Assembly (NCBI GenBank): GCA_029948255.1
Contig: JALIZF010001847.1
Span: forward strand, 558,001 to 622,000
Length of the DNA: 64,000 nt
Source: Telmatactis stephensoni
Lineage: Eukaryota; Cnidaria; Anthozoa; Actiniaria; Isophelliidae
Direction: 5' to 3'
In this document: piece after piece, positions 44,827 through 56,689 of the stretch
Layout of the letters: each line of letters begins with the position of its first letter
Numbering within the stretch: position 1 is the stretch's first letter
The notes under the pieces: generated by a model
The model's input: only the letters and a program-made list of their open reading frames with translations
What the model was told of the DNA's origin: nothing
Database searches by the model: none
Translations under genes and position numbers: made by a program

Positions 44827-45181
44827 GGGGATGCTCGTCGTACCTTTTAGGGGTCAAAATCAGCGATCTGGTACCTTTTAGGGTATCTCAGACTTTAGTG
44901 GACTACTAGAGACCTTGCTGGTACCTTTTAGGGTGATTTTTTCCTCCACCAACGATTAAATACTGGAAACAAAGATCGGATTGCACGACCATCAAATTGT
45001 TCGTATATAAATAGACACAATTGAGTCAATCAAGCGGATTGACTAAAATATGCAAAATGTTAAATTCAGTGTTTTTGAGTTGGTACCTTTTAGGGGTAAA
45101 AACATGTATTACCACGCCCACCCCGGATATGACTTTGGTACCTTTTAGGGGTCATTTTTAAAATTTCCGACGAGCATCCCC
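44827..45181. mobile_element. 355-bp MITE at the 5' edge of CniFL-2
   Basis: Terminal inverted repeats GGGGATGCTCGTCG (44827-44840) and CGACGAGCATCCCC (45168-45181) are perfect. TACCTTTTAGGG occurs five times in direct orientation inside. No coding capacity and no clear target-site duplication. It begins about 10 bases from where CniFL homology ends. Confidence 0.8.
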
Positions 45182-46505
45182 ATCCTCTTACATATAGGAG
45201 TTGGCAAAACAATACTTTTCTCCCGTTAACATGCAGACAGATATGTTTTCGGCGTGTTTTGGGGTTAAGTTAAATAAAAGTTTAGGAATTTATGCAAAGC
45301 AAAAGATTGTGCTACATTTCTTACTCAACTGAATTTTCACCGGCTAGTCAGCTTGCAGCCAACATATAAAACATGAGTATTTATCGGCGAATGAGACGGC
45401 ACTGAAAAACGACTTGTAAACTTTAGCTTCAACTGCTTCAACAGTGATGGATTTACGCCAAAGCGGCAAACTTCAGCATTCGGTAGGGACAGAGAATTCA
45501 GAAATCACCCTTGGCTATCCTTTACGGTAGATAACCTAGCCAACAAAACTGTGAAAAAACTGTCAAAATATCTCATTTGCCCTCGAAGCTTCGCTTCTCG
45601 GCCAAATGTTCATTTTTCGGACCATCTCTAATCCTCGGACATTATCCTTCGATATACCAGCCGCCAGAAGGGGTTTATTTACTAAATATGTGCGTATAAA
45701 AGTAGTGACCCTGCAGAGCACTTTTTAAAAAGCATTTATTCCGAAGTATCCCGAGATATATAACCAATTCATCATCACCACTACTAGTGAACATAATCAT
45801 CATAATCATCTTTATTGTTGTTAATTAATACTAACATCTTTAGAATAGTTAAAGATAGACTATGTCATGCCTGAAGAAGTTTTAACACTGAACTATATAC
45901 TAGTATTTTTGTTTCGCTAATTCAGTTGTTCATGTCCTTATATAGGCTACACCTTTAGGAACGTTCTCATCCATTAGATTATCATCATTTTATCCACTGT
46001 ATAAGGACTTAACCAGTAGATATTAATGCTATCTACCCTTTGGGCAACAGGAACTAGGTGTTCCCAAAGGAGGTTTGGAATTTGAAGTGAGTCTTTGGAG
46101 AATTAGAGGGCATGAAACACTATATACTTTAGACTTGTACTTATGCTTTCTTCGAGTCTTATATTAAAGCTATTTCTCATTATTTTTCATTGAATTGCTA
46201 TCGTTGCTGTTGTTGTTGCATTTACATGTATTGCATATTTGCTATGTGACACCTGGTCTGTTCCTCATTCGGTGAGTGTATTTGTGTGTCTCTAAAAAGT
46301 TTTTTCTTCGAAATACCCCAATAATGTGAAGAACTACCGTCACATCTCTTTAGGTTGATTCCGTAGTTATGTCTTGCGTACTGCGCGCGATTGTAGCGCA
46401 CACGCTTAATCGCACGTTGACAATCACTTGATCAAAAGCACAGCTCGAAAAACAGCACGCAAAGCAAACGGTCATTTATAATCAGCTTCTGATGGAACAG
46501 CTTTA

Positions 46506-46628
46506 GGTAAGTACTTGCATGTGTATGTTACAACAAATTTATCAATAGACGATACACCATTGATATACAATCTATTTTAAGCACTTGGTGTTACATACAA
46601 TTGGTGTTACATACACCAAGTACTTACC
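46506..46628. mobile_element. Small inverted-repeat element (GGTAAGTACTTG ends)
   Basis: GGTAAGTACTTGCATGTGTA at the left pairs with TACACCAAGTACTTACC at the right; an inner TTGGTGTTACATACA is directly repeated near the right end. About 123 bp. Confidence 0.65.
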
Positions 46629-46701
46629 CAGCTTTCCAAATGCAATCACTACGGAGTTTTGTACGGTTTTACTAAATAATAATGCCTTTTACTATTCTAC
46701 T

Positions 46702-46843
46702 AGAGGATTTCAATAAACCTGGGAACTACTAATTAAGCAAATAGATATTATTAGATGCTAAATGTTTTGTCCCCTTTTGTTCCTTTGCTTCTAGTAAACA
46801 CTAACAGCTAATTGTAGTGTCCAGGTTTATTGAAATCACTCTA
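46702..46843. mobile_element. Small inverted-repeat element (GATTTCAATAAACC ends)
   Basis: AGAGGATTTCAATAAACCTGG and CCAGGTTTATTGAAATCACTCT pair with one mismatch zone across a ~100-bp spacer; inner CTAATTAAGC/GCTAATT words also pair. Confidence 0.65.
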
Positions 46844-47275
46844 TAAGTACGCCAATTAGTTGTATATATTATACACACATACAAGTAGCGATCTGCAAAA
46901 TCAAGTAAAGCAGCCATTCCCCCTAATGAAAAGTTTTCAAAGTGTTTTGTATACATCTTAATGAACTATTGTTGAAAAAATTCTACTTCTTCGAGAGAAC
47001 ACAATATCAAAATCAACGAACATGTAATAATGCAAACGAAAATCCGGTTTTTTTTCATCATACATCCTTAATATTTACTCTGGAAAAACATTATGTCTAC
47101 TTCAGTTGATGAAAACCTGCGGAAAGTTTCAGAAATGTGATTTTTGGTAGACGTATCTAAGTGCCTATAGAAAATGAATAAAAATGGGATAACTATAAGA
47201 CAGGAAAAAAATCAGAGAAAATATTGACAAATAATAAATAATCAGTACAACAATTTTGAAGTCTGAAACGTCGCT

Positions 47276-48412
47276 TCAAAATGTCGAGGTTGGGTGATCA
47301 GAGGACGGTAACTCGATTGATTTTTCTTTCACGCTGACTGTGTTATAGGGTCCTTCTGATAAGAGTGTAGGGGCTGTATTTGCATAGCTTCTCCGTGACG
47401 ACGAAAATCGTGAAAATCTCTGGTCACGAATGACACTCAGAGTCCTTAAAGTTTTTGCAAAAGTATCTTTAAACTTTTTATTACGAAAAGCATAAAGATA
47501 TGGATTCATCGCGGAATTGGAGTAGCCAAGAATCAGGAATATCGTGAAGAGTTCTTGTGGAGCAGAAAGGTAGCATGGCTTACAGAAAGTGCTGACCAAA
47601 CTGAGAGCTGTGTATGGCATCCAACAGAAGAAAAACGCACAAACCACTATAAGAATATTCTTTGTAGTTTTAATGTTTTTGTTAAGTTGTTTTCGTTGCT
47701 TTCCCTTCTTTCTTTCGTCTGACACAAAGGACATGTCAGACCTCTTGTGGGCCTCACGCATTTCTTTAGCGATCTGATAAATCCTCAAATACAACACACA
47801 CATGACGAGGACTGGAAAAACAAAATTCAGGAAAGAACTTAACACTGAGTATTCCGTCGTCGTGTTGAAGTAACATGCTCCGTATATGACGTTGCTAGGG
47901 TAACGCTTCCAGCCCACTTCCGGCAGAAGTGCGAACACAAACGAATAGACCCACAATGCTGCGATGACTGCGCATGCGCGCTTACGAGTCATAAACCGCG
48001 ATTGGCGAAACTTGTTTAGGGGATCAACCAGTGACTTGTAGCGATCGACGCTGACTGCAAGGAGGCTGAAAATGGAAGAAGGAACCACGAATAGATATAT
48101 TGTAGTCCAAAGTGAGCATACAAAGGTACCGTGCTCCCATCTCCAGTCTAAGAGAGTCTGTTCAACATCGAATGGCACACATAGAGTCACTGTGAGGATA
48201 TCTGAGACAGCCAAGGAAAGGATAAAGTAATTGGTTGGTGACTTACGAAGACTAGGGCTTATTAACAAAGCGGTGCACACCAGTACATTGCCAATAACTG
48301 CTGCAAAGATGATGGCAATGTAGGCTACTACACATATAATATTGAAAACTAGCTGTGATTGGTAGGGCGGTACGAGCAGAGTCGTTGAGTTAATGACACC
48401 ACTGAAATTCAT
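47276..48412 (-). CDS. Class A (rhodopsin-family) orphan GPCR
   Basis: Intronless, 378 residues, start at the ATG complement at 48410-48412. Landmarks: IGNVLVCTAL (TM1), LSLAVSDILTV (TM2), Cys before WTTIYLF (TM3), SVDRYKSL (DRY), FFFCWMPY (CWxP in TM6), NSAMNPYLYAFRNKKFKDTF (NPxxY and helix 8). The third intracellular loop is Lys/Arg-rich. The N-terminus has NFS and NST glycosylation sites. The overall look is amine- or adenosine-like, but position 3.32 is Tyr rather than Asp, arguing against a biogenic amine ligand. It shares only family motifs with the duplicated receptors at 21.8 and 29.2 kb. A 79-bp tandem array begins 67 bases upstream of the ATG. Confidence 0.9.
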   Translation of the reverse strand: MNFSGVINSTTLLVPPYQSQLVFNIICVVAYIAIIFAAVIGNVLVCTALLISPSLRKSPTNYFILSLAVSDILTVTLCVPFDVEQTLLDWRWEHGTFVCSLWTTIYLFVVPSSIFSLLAVSVDRYKSLVDPLNKFRQSRFMTRKRACAVIAALWVYSFVFALLPEVGWKRYPSNVIYGACYFNTTTEYSVLSSFLNFVFPVLVMCVLYLRIYQIAKEMREAHKRSDMSFVSDERKKGKQRKQLNKNIKTTKNILIVVCAFFFCWMPYTALSLVSTFCKPCYLSAPQELFTIFLILGYSNSAMNPYLYAFRNKKFKDTFAKTLRTLSVIRDQRFSRFSSSRRSYANTAPTLLSEGPYNTVSVKEKSIELPSSDHPTSTF

Positions 48413-48479
48413 GATCTGAGTGAGGAGTTCAAAGTCAGTATTTTGTATCTTTGAATGTAGTCCAGTCCCTATTGTGAAT

Positions 48480-48895
48480 ATTACTTGGGATACTTGTTTT
48501 TACACTGTCTTAGTTCTTCCCTTGAGTCATTTAATGTTTTCCAGTCATTTTTGAGTAAATCACTTGGGCTACTTGTCTTTACGCTGTCTCAGTTCTTCCC
48601 TTGTGTCATGGAATGTTTTCCAGTCCCTTTTAAGAATATTACTCGGGCTACTTGTTTCTACGCTGTCTCAGTTCTTCCCTTGAGTCATTAAATGTTTTCC
48701 AGTCCCTTTTGAGAATATTACTCGGGCTACTTGTTTCAACACTGTCTCAGTTCTTCCCTTGCATTATTTAATGTTTTCCAGTTACTTTTGAGTACATTAC
48801 TTGGGCTGCTTGGTTCTACGCTGCCTCAGTTCTTCACTTGTGTCATGGAATGATTTCCAGTTACTCTTGGGTATATTACTCGGGCTTCTTGTACC
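48480..48895. repeat. 79-bp tandem repeat, ~5.3 units, upstream of the orphan GPCR
   Basis: Unit starts ATTACTTGGGCTACTTGTTT at 48480, 48559, 48638 and 48717, and continues. It includes CTGTCTCAGTTCTTCCCTTG and AATGTTTTCCAGT. The period is not a multiple of three, so it is not coding. It occupies the probable 5' UTR or proximal promoter of the minus-strand receptor. Confidence 0.92.
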
Positions 48896-51044
48896 TCGCA
48901 GTCCACACACAACAAGAAACTTCAAAAGGATTTCCAACAATAACCATGCAAAGGACTGCTGTCTCTTCTCCTTCTAACAAAAATACAAGAAACAGCCTTA
49001 ACTTGATACTTCTTGAAATGTTAACGTTTTCGTTTCCTTCTGAAACTAATTTCTCCTTTTTAGTTCTCAAGAAACTTAACTTTTCGAGTAGTATCACAGG
49101 AACGCATGTCTCCCTATGGATCAGGTAGCGATTCAGTAGATGAGATCTTACTTCTCTTCAGATGCGTGTTCTTGTTTTCCTTTTGTCTCTACTTAACACT
49201 GAGTGAGTGTCAGCTGTTTAAACCTGTAAGTATCACTTGGAATCTTGGTTTTTATACCACCATTTCTATCAATTCTTCTTTCAAGGTATATGCTGCAAGA
49301 TCAAGTAATCTTTCTTTACTTATTTAAAGATGTACGTCTGAAATTGAACATTCAAACACAAATATCAGTCAATGGATCAATAGCTGCTCTTATAATACAT
49401 GATTTGTTTTTTTGCAATAAACAAGATAACATCACTAATGCCTGTATTCTCTAACTTTCAGTCTCGCAACCGCGGATTATCCTTTGAAATCTCAATTTTA
49501 TGAGAACGTTTTGCATTTATGCCAAAGAAGCTTCTACAAGTACTACATGTATTCTGACGCTACAGTTAATGAACGTTTTGGTATTTAAATTAGCCCGAAG
49601 ATTTGTTTCAATTTTTGGCTAAAAAGATAGGAAAATAAGTTCCAATTAGACTTTATGTAACTTACAAAATGTGCACGATGTCCGCAGATGGCCTTAGGTT
49701 TCCTTACAATCCAAAACCATCAACTGAAATGATGAAACTCACGGAAGAGGAGATGAAGTGATATCCTTCAAATGTATGTCACTTAAGCCTCTTTTCAATC
49801 AACACCATCATGAATGTCACAAATGTAAATGCATTAATATGATGTCCTGAAAACGTCCCTTCCCTCTAGCCAATCATAATAAAAATGTTTGATTCATCCT
49901 TGCCATATAAACACGTTTCTAGTCTTTTCTTTAAATTGTTGATATTTGAAGGGAATTTTTCGAATTATTTGACTTCTTCTATCTTTTTAGACAAACATTG
50001 CCAAAGAACGTTGGTTATCCCATTCGTGAAATGAAAATGAGTCTCTAATACACTCGGTCAGCTGGGCCAAAACCGTCAAAAATAACTCCTTTTAATATTT
50101 CAATGGTTGTCGTTTTGGCATGGGTCTTATTTGTTCAGTCCAACACGTCGATAATTGCTGTTTTATAATGATCGCACATCCGTTCCACAGACCAAAGTGA
50201 ATTTTTAATAATTTTGAACGACAATGAACGATTTTTCTGAAATTGTCGATTCTTTCGCGTAAAATGATTCCAGCCTTTGTATTCATATTATTTACAGATT
50301 ATATGCCATGGTTTTTAGACTCCGTTTTTAACTGATTATTTGATTTAAAGCAATCAGCTTGCAATGCAACTTCTTTCTCCCATCAATTCATTTCCTCAAT
50401 ACTTTCAATAAACAACTATTTGGCAGTTTATACTGTCAGGTCTAATAAATTATCACGTCTACGACAAACCTTTAAACGAGGGCTTAATTAATCTTTTCCA
50501 AAGTCATTAAAAGTACGTAGCTGTTCATTTGGCAAGGATTGAACTGTGTATTTTTTAGTGTTATATTAGAATATAATGATAGATGCATTCTTTAATGGCT
50601 TCTTAAGAGAAACATAAAAGCACAAGGCTTAGAGATGGTAAAATGTCTTCAGGAAAAAAATTAAGACAGGAAACAAGAGGGTTAAAGGAAAAAAAGAAAT
50701 AACGAGCAATCGGATGTGAAGATGTAAAGATAGGCCAAAACGAAAAAGGCAAGACAACGATGATAACCTTTGATAAAAACAACTAATTAATTGATTTGAA
50801 ATGAACTTTTTTGTTTAATGTGTGGCAGTAGTTTTTCTCTTTATTGATTTTCAATAATTAATATGCTACAGATTCAAGATGCTAGAGGCATCGCTGGCTT
50901 AAAAGCTTAAAACACAAAAATGCTAAACCAAGTTTTGTTTTTGTGAGCAGTTTGCCTCTAACTAAAATTAGATAAATACCGGGATATAAACAATAGTAGT
51001 GCCAATGGCTTAAATTTAGAGAAGATATGTAAAAGTTAACTTTA
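48896..51044. other. Gene-free stretch
   Basis: AT-rich DNA with only short frames. No coding similarity, inverted repeat or RNA gene could be supported. Confidence 0.5.
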
Positions 51045-51373
51045 GTTTCTTTCTTTCTTTTTATTTTTCTTTCTTCCGGTCTTTCTTTCTTTCTTTCTTT
51101 CTTTTCAACTATCTTTAATTTCTTTATTATTCTCTTTCTTCTTTTCGCTTTCTGTCTTTTTATCTTTCTTTCGCTCTTTCCTTCTTTCGCCCTTTCTTTT
51201 TTTGTTGTTGTTGTTCTTTCATTCGTTCTTTCTTTCAATATTTCCATGTTTGTTTTTATCTGTCTTTTTTTCTTGTTCTATTTCTTCATTTCTTAGTCTC
51301 TCTTTTCTTTTTCTTTGTTTGTTTCTGTTTCTTTCTTTCTTTCTTTCGCTTTATCTTTCTTTCGTTCTTTCGC

Positions 51374-51405
<32 letters not shown>

Positions 51406-51432
51406 ATTCCTTCCTTTCTTTCTTTCCTTTTT
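51045..51432. repeat. Polypyrimidine (CTTT)n tract
   Basis: About 390 bp of TTTC repeats with frequent interruptions. All serine/phenylalanine/leucine-rich frames here are artefacts. Confidence 0.95.
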
Positions 51433-52679
51433 TGGATACTAACCTGAAGCAAATCATGTCGGCTCAACAGTTACCTTCTCTACTAACACTGAATAATTAC
51501 TACACTCTGAAAGATAAAGCACCTTGCTAGAGGCTACGTAATTCTTATGGCTTTTTAGAAGCAGAACGAGTAATAAAATTGTCTGCATCTTAGCGAAGAT
51601 TTAATAAAGTGGAAGATATGAAAAAAGACGGCAGGAAGAAAGAGCGGATTTTATGAAAATCCAGCCGCCTTCGATCAACGAACTATTAAAAATAAAAAAC
51701 AATAAGATAAGAAAATACAGATTTTTAGCTTTACATTAAAAATAGATAATATATGCAGTTCTTATATCTCTCCTTGTATGTTTAATGGCAAATATCTCTA
51801 TATTTCCATGCCTTTTTAAGAAATTTCATAAATATACACAATTCTGAATTCAATCTTTGATAAGAGTCTTACTGATATGGAGCAAAAAGGCTTTTGAAGA
51901 ATTAATAAAAAAGCCTCCCTCGGTGTTTCTTCATCGCTAAGTAGGCTTACAAAAGCTAAGTAAGTGCCTTGGTTTAATACGAATGCACAAGAGTAAAGAG
52001 AAACAAAACTAGTGGGTTTGAGGGGTGTAGCTACATCGTTTAAATTGTCAACTCGTTCAGTGTTATTCTTCACTACAGTTGATCGACGGAGTACATTTGG
52101 ACTTTTCAAGTCTTTTGCTTTCAGTCATATCTTTTAGAAAACTAAAAGCTAAAACAAGATTCAATGCATACTTACCTCACAAGCTTTAACAATGGAAACA
52201 TCCAACTAACTGATATTAATTTTATACACTCTTCGTTGTATCTCTGCTTCGTATAGCGAACATTGATAGGCAGGCCTTGCTTTTATGAGCCAATTGAACG
52301 GATGTAAGGCCTTGATTGAAGTTTGATTTCAATTTATTCGAAAGGAGCTTGGATTAGATTACGATGTGAAAAAGCCTCCAGGAAATCTTGTCGCTTTCCT
52401 GTTTTGTGGAAATATCCTTGATGGCCGCTCTATATGGAATGTGAAAAAGTTAATGACAATCTCCAAAATAGCTGCCAAACATGTGATTTTCTATAAAGGA
52501 GTTTTTGCTTTGCTGTGAGAAACGTGCTGATGGCCTTCAAAGTTTACGTGATGGGATTAGTTTTTTCTCTGTGAAGTGGAATGCGCAAGTAGAAATCAAA
52601 CAAACGGCGACAAATGAACTTGTATAAACACGTCAGTTTACATTAATGCAAGTCCTCTACCGCCATCACACTTCTTATT

Positions 52680-53100
52680 TCGTTTTCCAAATTCGCGGCG
52701 TAAAACGTTTTCTCGTTTACGTAGTGATGACTTATTCGTTAGTAAGTCACGCGACTCCGTATGAGAGATATTTGCGGCTCCACTCTCATTAGCATAGCTC
52801 GTTTTCCAAGTTTGACGCGTTAATCTATTCTCGCATTTTGTAACATCGTCAACATCGCGATCATTCTAGAAACAACGATGACTTGTTTCGAAACTCACGT
52901 GACTCTAGAAGCGAGAGATTCGTGGCTCTTTTTAATTTGTGTAGCCCGTTTTCTAAATTTGACGCGTTAAATTGCTTTCTCATTTTGTAACTCTGTCAAC
53001 ATCACGATCATTTTTGAAACAAGGATGACTCATTGGTTTGTAAGTCATCCGGCTTTGTAAGCCAAAGATTCGCGATCCTCTCTAATTGGCGCACCCAGCT
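52680..53100. repeat. Degenerate ~120-150-bp tandem repeat, three units
   Basis: Unit starts at ~52680 (CGTTTTCCAAATTCGCGGCG), ~52800 (CGTTTTCCAAGTTTGACGCG) and ~52948 (CGTTTTCTAAATTTGACGCG). Each contains GATGACTTATT/GATGACTTG/GATGACTCA, an AAGTCA.G.GACT-like word and GAGAGAT.TG.GGCTC. Strongly diverged, so old. Confidence 0.65.
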
Positions 53101-53536
53101 TGGCTTTCAATACGCGGTGTATTGATTGAGGGAGGCTCCAGGGCGCAACGTCCGCCCCCTTCAAGATCAATTTCGGCGATAAAAATGTACCGCGAGGGAT
53201 GAACTTGAATTCCATTAGAGCGATGCTACTTTATCCATGAAACAGAATATAGTGTATCATCAACACGTGAAATGGAAAGTGATAGTCTTTAATTAAGCCG
53301 AGAAACAAAAAGTTCTTGACAAGTCACGTAATCAAGTCATCTTGGTTGAAATCGAACACTTCAGGCTATAGAGGGATTTCATGGGCAACCTTTAAACTGT
53401 AGTCAAAATAATAGAAAAGCCCTTTAAAAAGTAGTTTTTCTGCAAAATAGGACATGGACATTTCGCGACTCATTCAACTTTCGTGCACTATAAGATAATA
53501 AAGAACTCGAAGTGGGCGTTGTCTCTAAGTCGTCGT

Positions 53537-53573
53537 CATCATCATCATCATCATTATAATCATCATCATCATA
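53537..53573. repeat. (CAT)n microsatellite
   Basis: ATCATCATCATCATCATTAT tract of ~37 bp. The sequence from 53100 to 53760 otherwise shows no gene. Confidence 0.9.
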
Positions 53574-53760
53574 CGTTGCTATAAAAATGAATTTTCCTGT
53601 GAATTCATATCATTCAGTGTATGAAGATAAGAAAATTATAACTCTATGGCATCATTTTGTCTAGAAAAAAGAAAAAAATGCGGCTCCTTTTAATGGCTGA
53701 CGGTAAAAATATAATTTCCATTTTTTACGATTAACATCTAAGTTCTCTAGCACGTTCCAC

Positions 53761-54242
53761 AATAAGCCACTTCACGCTTTCGTCCGCCATCTTGAATTGG
53801 GGCAAACGCGCCAAAATTTATAGAAATCTGGATCACTTTGGCTTACCATAACTCGGCTCATTTTTGTCGGATTTTTAAAAATTCAATTTTTTTTGAAACT
53901 GTATTGGCTTTGTTTCTTATGCCTGTTTACATGATAAATATTGGAAGACTACAAGACGAGAAAAAGAGGATTTTTGTTTTCAAAATAAAACGTTCGGCAC
54001 GTAAATATTAAGATCATTCGCGAAAAAAAGGTTGACTTGAAAAATATACTTAAAACACTTGTACGAGTTTTATTTTCATTCCGACATCTGGCATGCACGT
54101 CTGCAAATCAATGAAGCTTAGATTTTAAAAATCCGACAAAAACGAGCGGAGTTATGGTAAGCCAAAGTGATCCAGATTTCTATAAATTTTGGCGCGTTTG
54201 CCCCAATTCAAGATGGCGGACGAAAGCGTGAAGTGGCTTATT
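53761..54242. mobile_element. 482-bp element with ~120-bp terminal inverted repeats
   Basis: AATAAGCCACTTCACGCTTT (53761) mirrors AAAGCGTGAAGTGGCTTATT (to 54242). The arms pair almost perfectly through CCGCCATCTTGAATTGGGGC, GGATCACTTTGGCTTACCAT and TCGGATTTTTAAAA. The spacer of ~240 bp has no coding frame. Flanks (CCAC / AACA) do not give a clear duplication. Confidence 0.85.
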
Positions 54243-54640
54243 AACAGTTGAACCCATTAAAACCCTTTTCTCATTTTCTCATTGTTATGTTTAAAAATAT
54301 CATCATTTCCATCGCAGAATATCAGCATCGTAACTACCGCACTCAGTATCATAACAAGCAATATAACTTTTCCTTACACATTTATATTACTTCATGCGGT
54401 AATGTGCATGCGTTAACTGTATCCAGTTGTTTGTACTTTTATCACAAAGCGAGCATATTGGATGGAAAGAATTCACAGCAAAACAATTTACATTGTTTTT
54501 GTAAAAAGCTAAAAGGCCGACTTTTTAGTTGGGTTATCAGAGGGAAATCTCTGCATTTCTAAGACTTACAAAAATTGGTTTCTTTCCTTTTCTAGCTTTT
54601 TCGTGGCCTCTTCCTTTCTTTTTCTCATTCTAGTTCTCTT

Positions 54641-54667
54641 TTTCTTTCTTTCTTTTTTCTTTTTTTC

Positions 54668-54753
<86 letters not shown>

Positions 54754-54762
54754 TTCCTTCCC
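54641..54762. repeat. (CTTT)n microsatellite
   Basis: About 20 uninterrupted CTTT units within a pyrimidine-rich tract. Neighbouring DNA to 55750 shows no gene. Confidence 0.95.
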
Positions 54763-55751
54763 ATCTTTCGTTTTTTCATTTGTACGTTCATTCGTTTTTC
54801 TTTCTTCTGAATTCTATGACCGAAATACCATTACAGAATGCATCACAGTTTTCTGGCTCAGTCAGGAGTTGCACTGCAAGAGAGTTAAATATTCGATGAA
54901 AAATTGCACATCTTTTTTTTCGTAAACGGATTCGGTCTTGGAATGCAGTATTCAGAATATCAAAACAAAGCAAAAACTCATTTTAAAAGACTTTATACGC
55001 CTATTCACACACAGCAAACGTTGATATTTATATTGGTCAGTCTGAAATGGACAAAATGAATCAAAACGGAATTTTCGTTCACTGATTCCAGCCCAAGTTG
55101 TTGTGCTTTGGTGTTTTTGTGAAAATCATAAAATGCTCAAACGCCATGCCCTAATATGCAAATCAGCACACTGCATCGTGCGGCTGAGAATTTGTTGCTC
55201 GTTTTGTGGTCCACCACAAATTTAAAGCTGATGTTACACAAAACGTTTTGAGACGACGAATTTTCGTGCAAAGGCTAAGTTGTTACGTATACCGAGTAAC
55301 AAACCGCACGGAACAATTTTTAGCGCAACGTTAACTTTGGAAACGCGTTTCAAATTTTTGATTTCAAGTCAAATACTCACAACGCCAAATGACGAATTTG
55401 TCATGGCGTTGAACGAAAAATTGTCCTTACAAATCGTCTCGTGTAAGATAAGCTTAAGATTTCAGAATTTCTACTCTGTTTTGAAATAGGTGTATAAAAT
55501 GTGAAATGTTCGGTACAATTGCTTACGATGCTCAAGTACTAATGGAAGCCGCCACTAAAGGCTTTTCATTTTGTATGGAAACTTATTTTTACATTCCGGT
55601 CACATTATACCTTGTCGTTCGTTTGTTATTTTTTTGTACACGAATAAAGGTGCCGGTTTGTCCACTTAAGAACATGCTATATATAAAAAATCGTCCAAAC
55701 ACTCTGAGCACGTTATAGGAGTTTAGGGACTCGGGTGCCACTCAATATTCC

Positions 55752-55903
55752 CCAATTGCTGGGTTTCATCCATTCCTTTGGGAATCAAAAGACAAAGAAC
55801 CGGTAGCCATGTTGGATGAACAACAAGAGACGTTAATGGGAAATCTTTTGTTGAAGTTCATCCAAGATGGCTGCCGTGACGTCACATGCAACCCAAGAAT
55901 TTG
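55752..55903. mobile_element. Foldback element, family R1, copy 4 (most complete)
   Basis: Outer ends CAATTGCTGGGTTTCATCC and TGCAACCCAAGAATTTG pair imperfectly. Inner arms CGGTAGCCATGTTGGATGAA and GTTCATCCAAGATGGCTGCC pair strongly. About 150 bp. TGACGTCA lies at the right arm. Reference copy for those near 1517, 12696 and 15372. Confidence 0.75.
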
Positions 55904-56154
55904 AAAAAGGTTGTCGGACGGTGGACCAAAGCCAACAAGACTATGGCGAAAAGGAGCATGGGTAGATGCAAAACCTCACTCACTCACTTATAATTTTAGG
56001 CTATTGTCGTGATTTTTATGCCATATACGGACGATGCTAGCTGGGTGTAAATTGTTTTGCTGAACTTAGCTTTGGAGTATTTGCTGAATTTCTATCCATA
56101 CTCCCTTTAGAGAGAATCGCGGAAGATTGTCCTTAATTGGATTAGTAATTTATT

Positions 56155-56409
56155 AATTGCCCTATCGCATAATGACGTCACAGTTTGTTTACATTGGGGA
56201 TAGATGCTCAGAAACAGTGGAAATTGGGACCTATTAATATTCCTTTTCGAAGTAGAACTTCAATGTATCGAGTTTTGATATATATCATGTATCAGTGATT
56301 GCTCATTTTATTTGATATGCAATCACTCTGATCCCCTCTGGCGACCATAATCCTTAGCGTCAAAACAATAGAATGTTTTGGTGTGACGTCATTATGCGAT
56401 AGAACAATT
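56155..56409. mobile_element. 255-bp MITE with CRE-containing ends
   Basis: AATTGCCCTATCGCATAATG...ACGTCACA (56155-56182) and TGTGACGTCATTATGCGATA...GAACAATT (56382-56409) are inverted repeats of 28 bp with two mismatches. TGACGTCA sits in each arm. The interior is non-coding. Confidence 0.85.
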
Positions 56410-56689
56410 GAATTGGGTACTGCCTTTTTGGAACCTTAGGAGTATTCTGATTGGTTGAAGTTGTCCGATATCCATTTTATATATTAAGACCAAAGATTTC
56501 TGTTCATCTTTTGTAAATATATATAACGCGTGTTCCCTTTGGCTGAGTATTGGAGTTGAAGTCCTCAAAATCATCATATTCAAGCCAAAAAGTCACAAAA
56601 TATTACAAAAATTACAAAACATATTACAAAAGATTACAAAATAGCTTTTCGGGGTTCTTTTTCAATTTGCAAACCCAATTATAGCTATC

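Larger units (their letters stand above)
45182..47275. other. Intergenic region between CniFL-2 and the orphan GPCR
   Basis: No coding counterpart of the CniFL anchor or coiled coil was found here. One 15-base match to the CniFL-1 signal-anchor DNA (minus-strand TTCGAGCTGTGCTTT at ~46437-46451) stands alone. Two small inverted repeats are listed separately. Confidence 0.5.

Noticed and set aside
46437..46451. Remnant of the CniFL anchor exon upstream of CniFL-2
   Set aside because: A 15-base exact match to CniFL-1 anchor DNA exists on the right strand, but the flanks do not align, so it is too weak to call.
47276..48412. Biogenic-amine receptor call for the minus-strand GPCR
   Set aside because: The TM3 position that carries the amine-binding Asp is Tyr here; only class A membership is supported.
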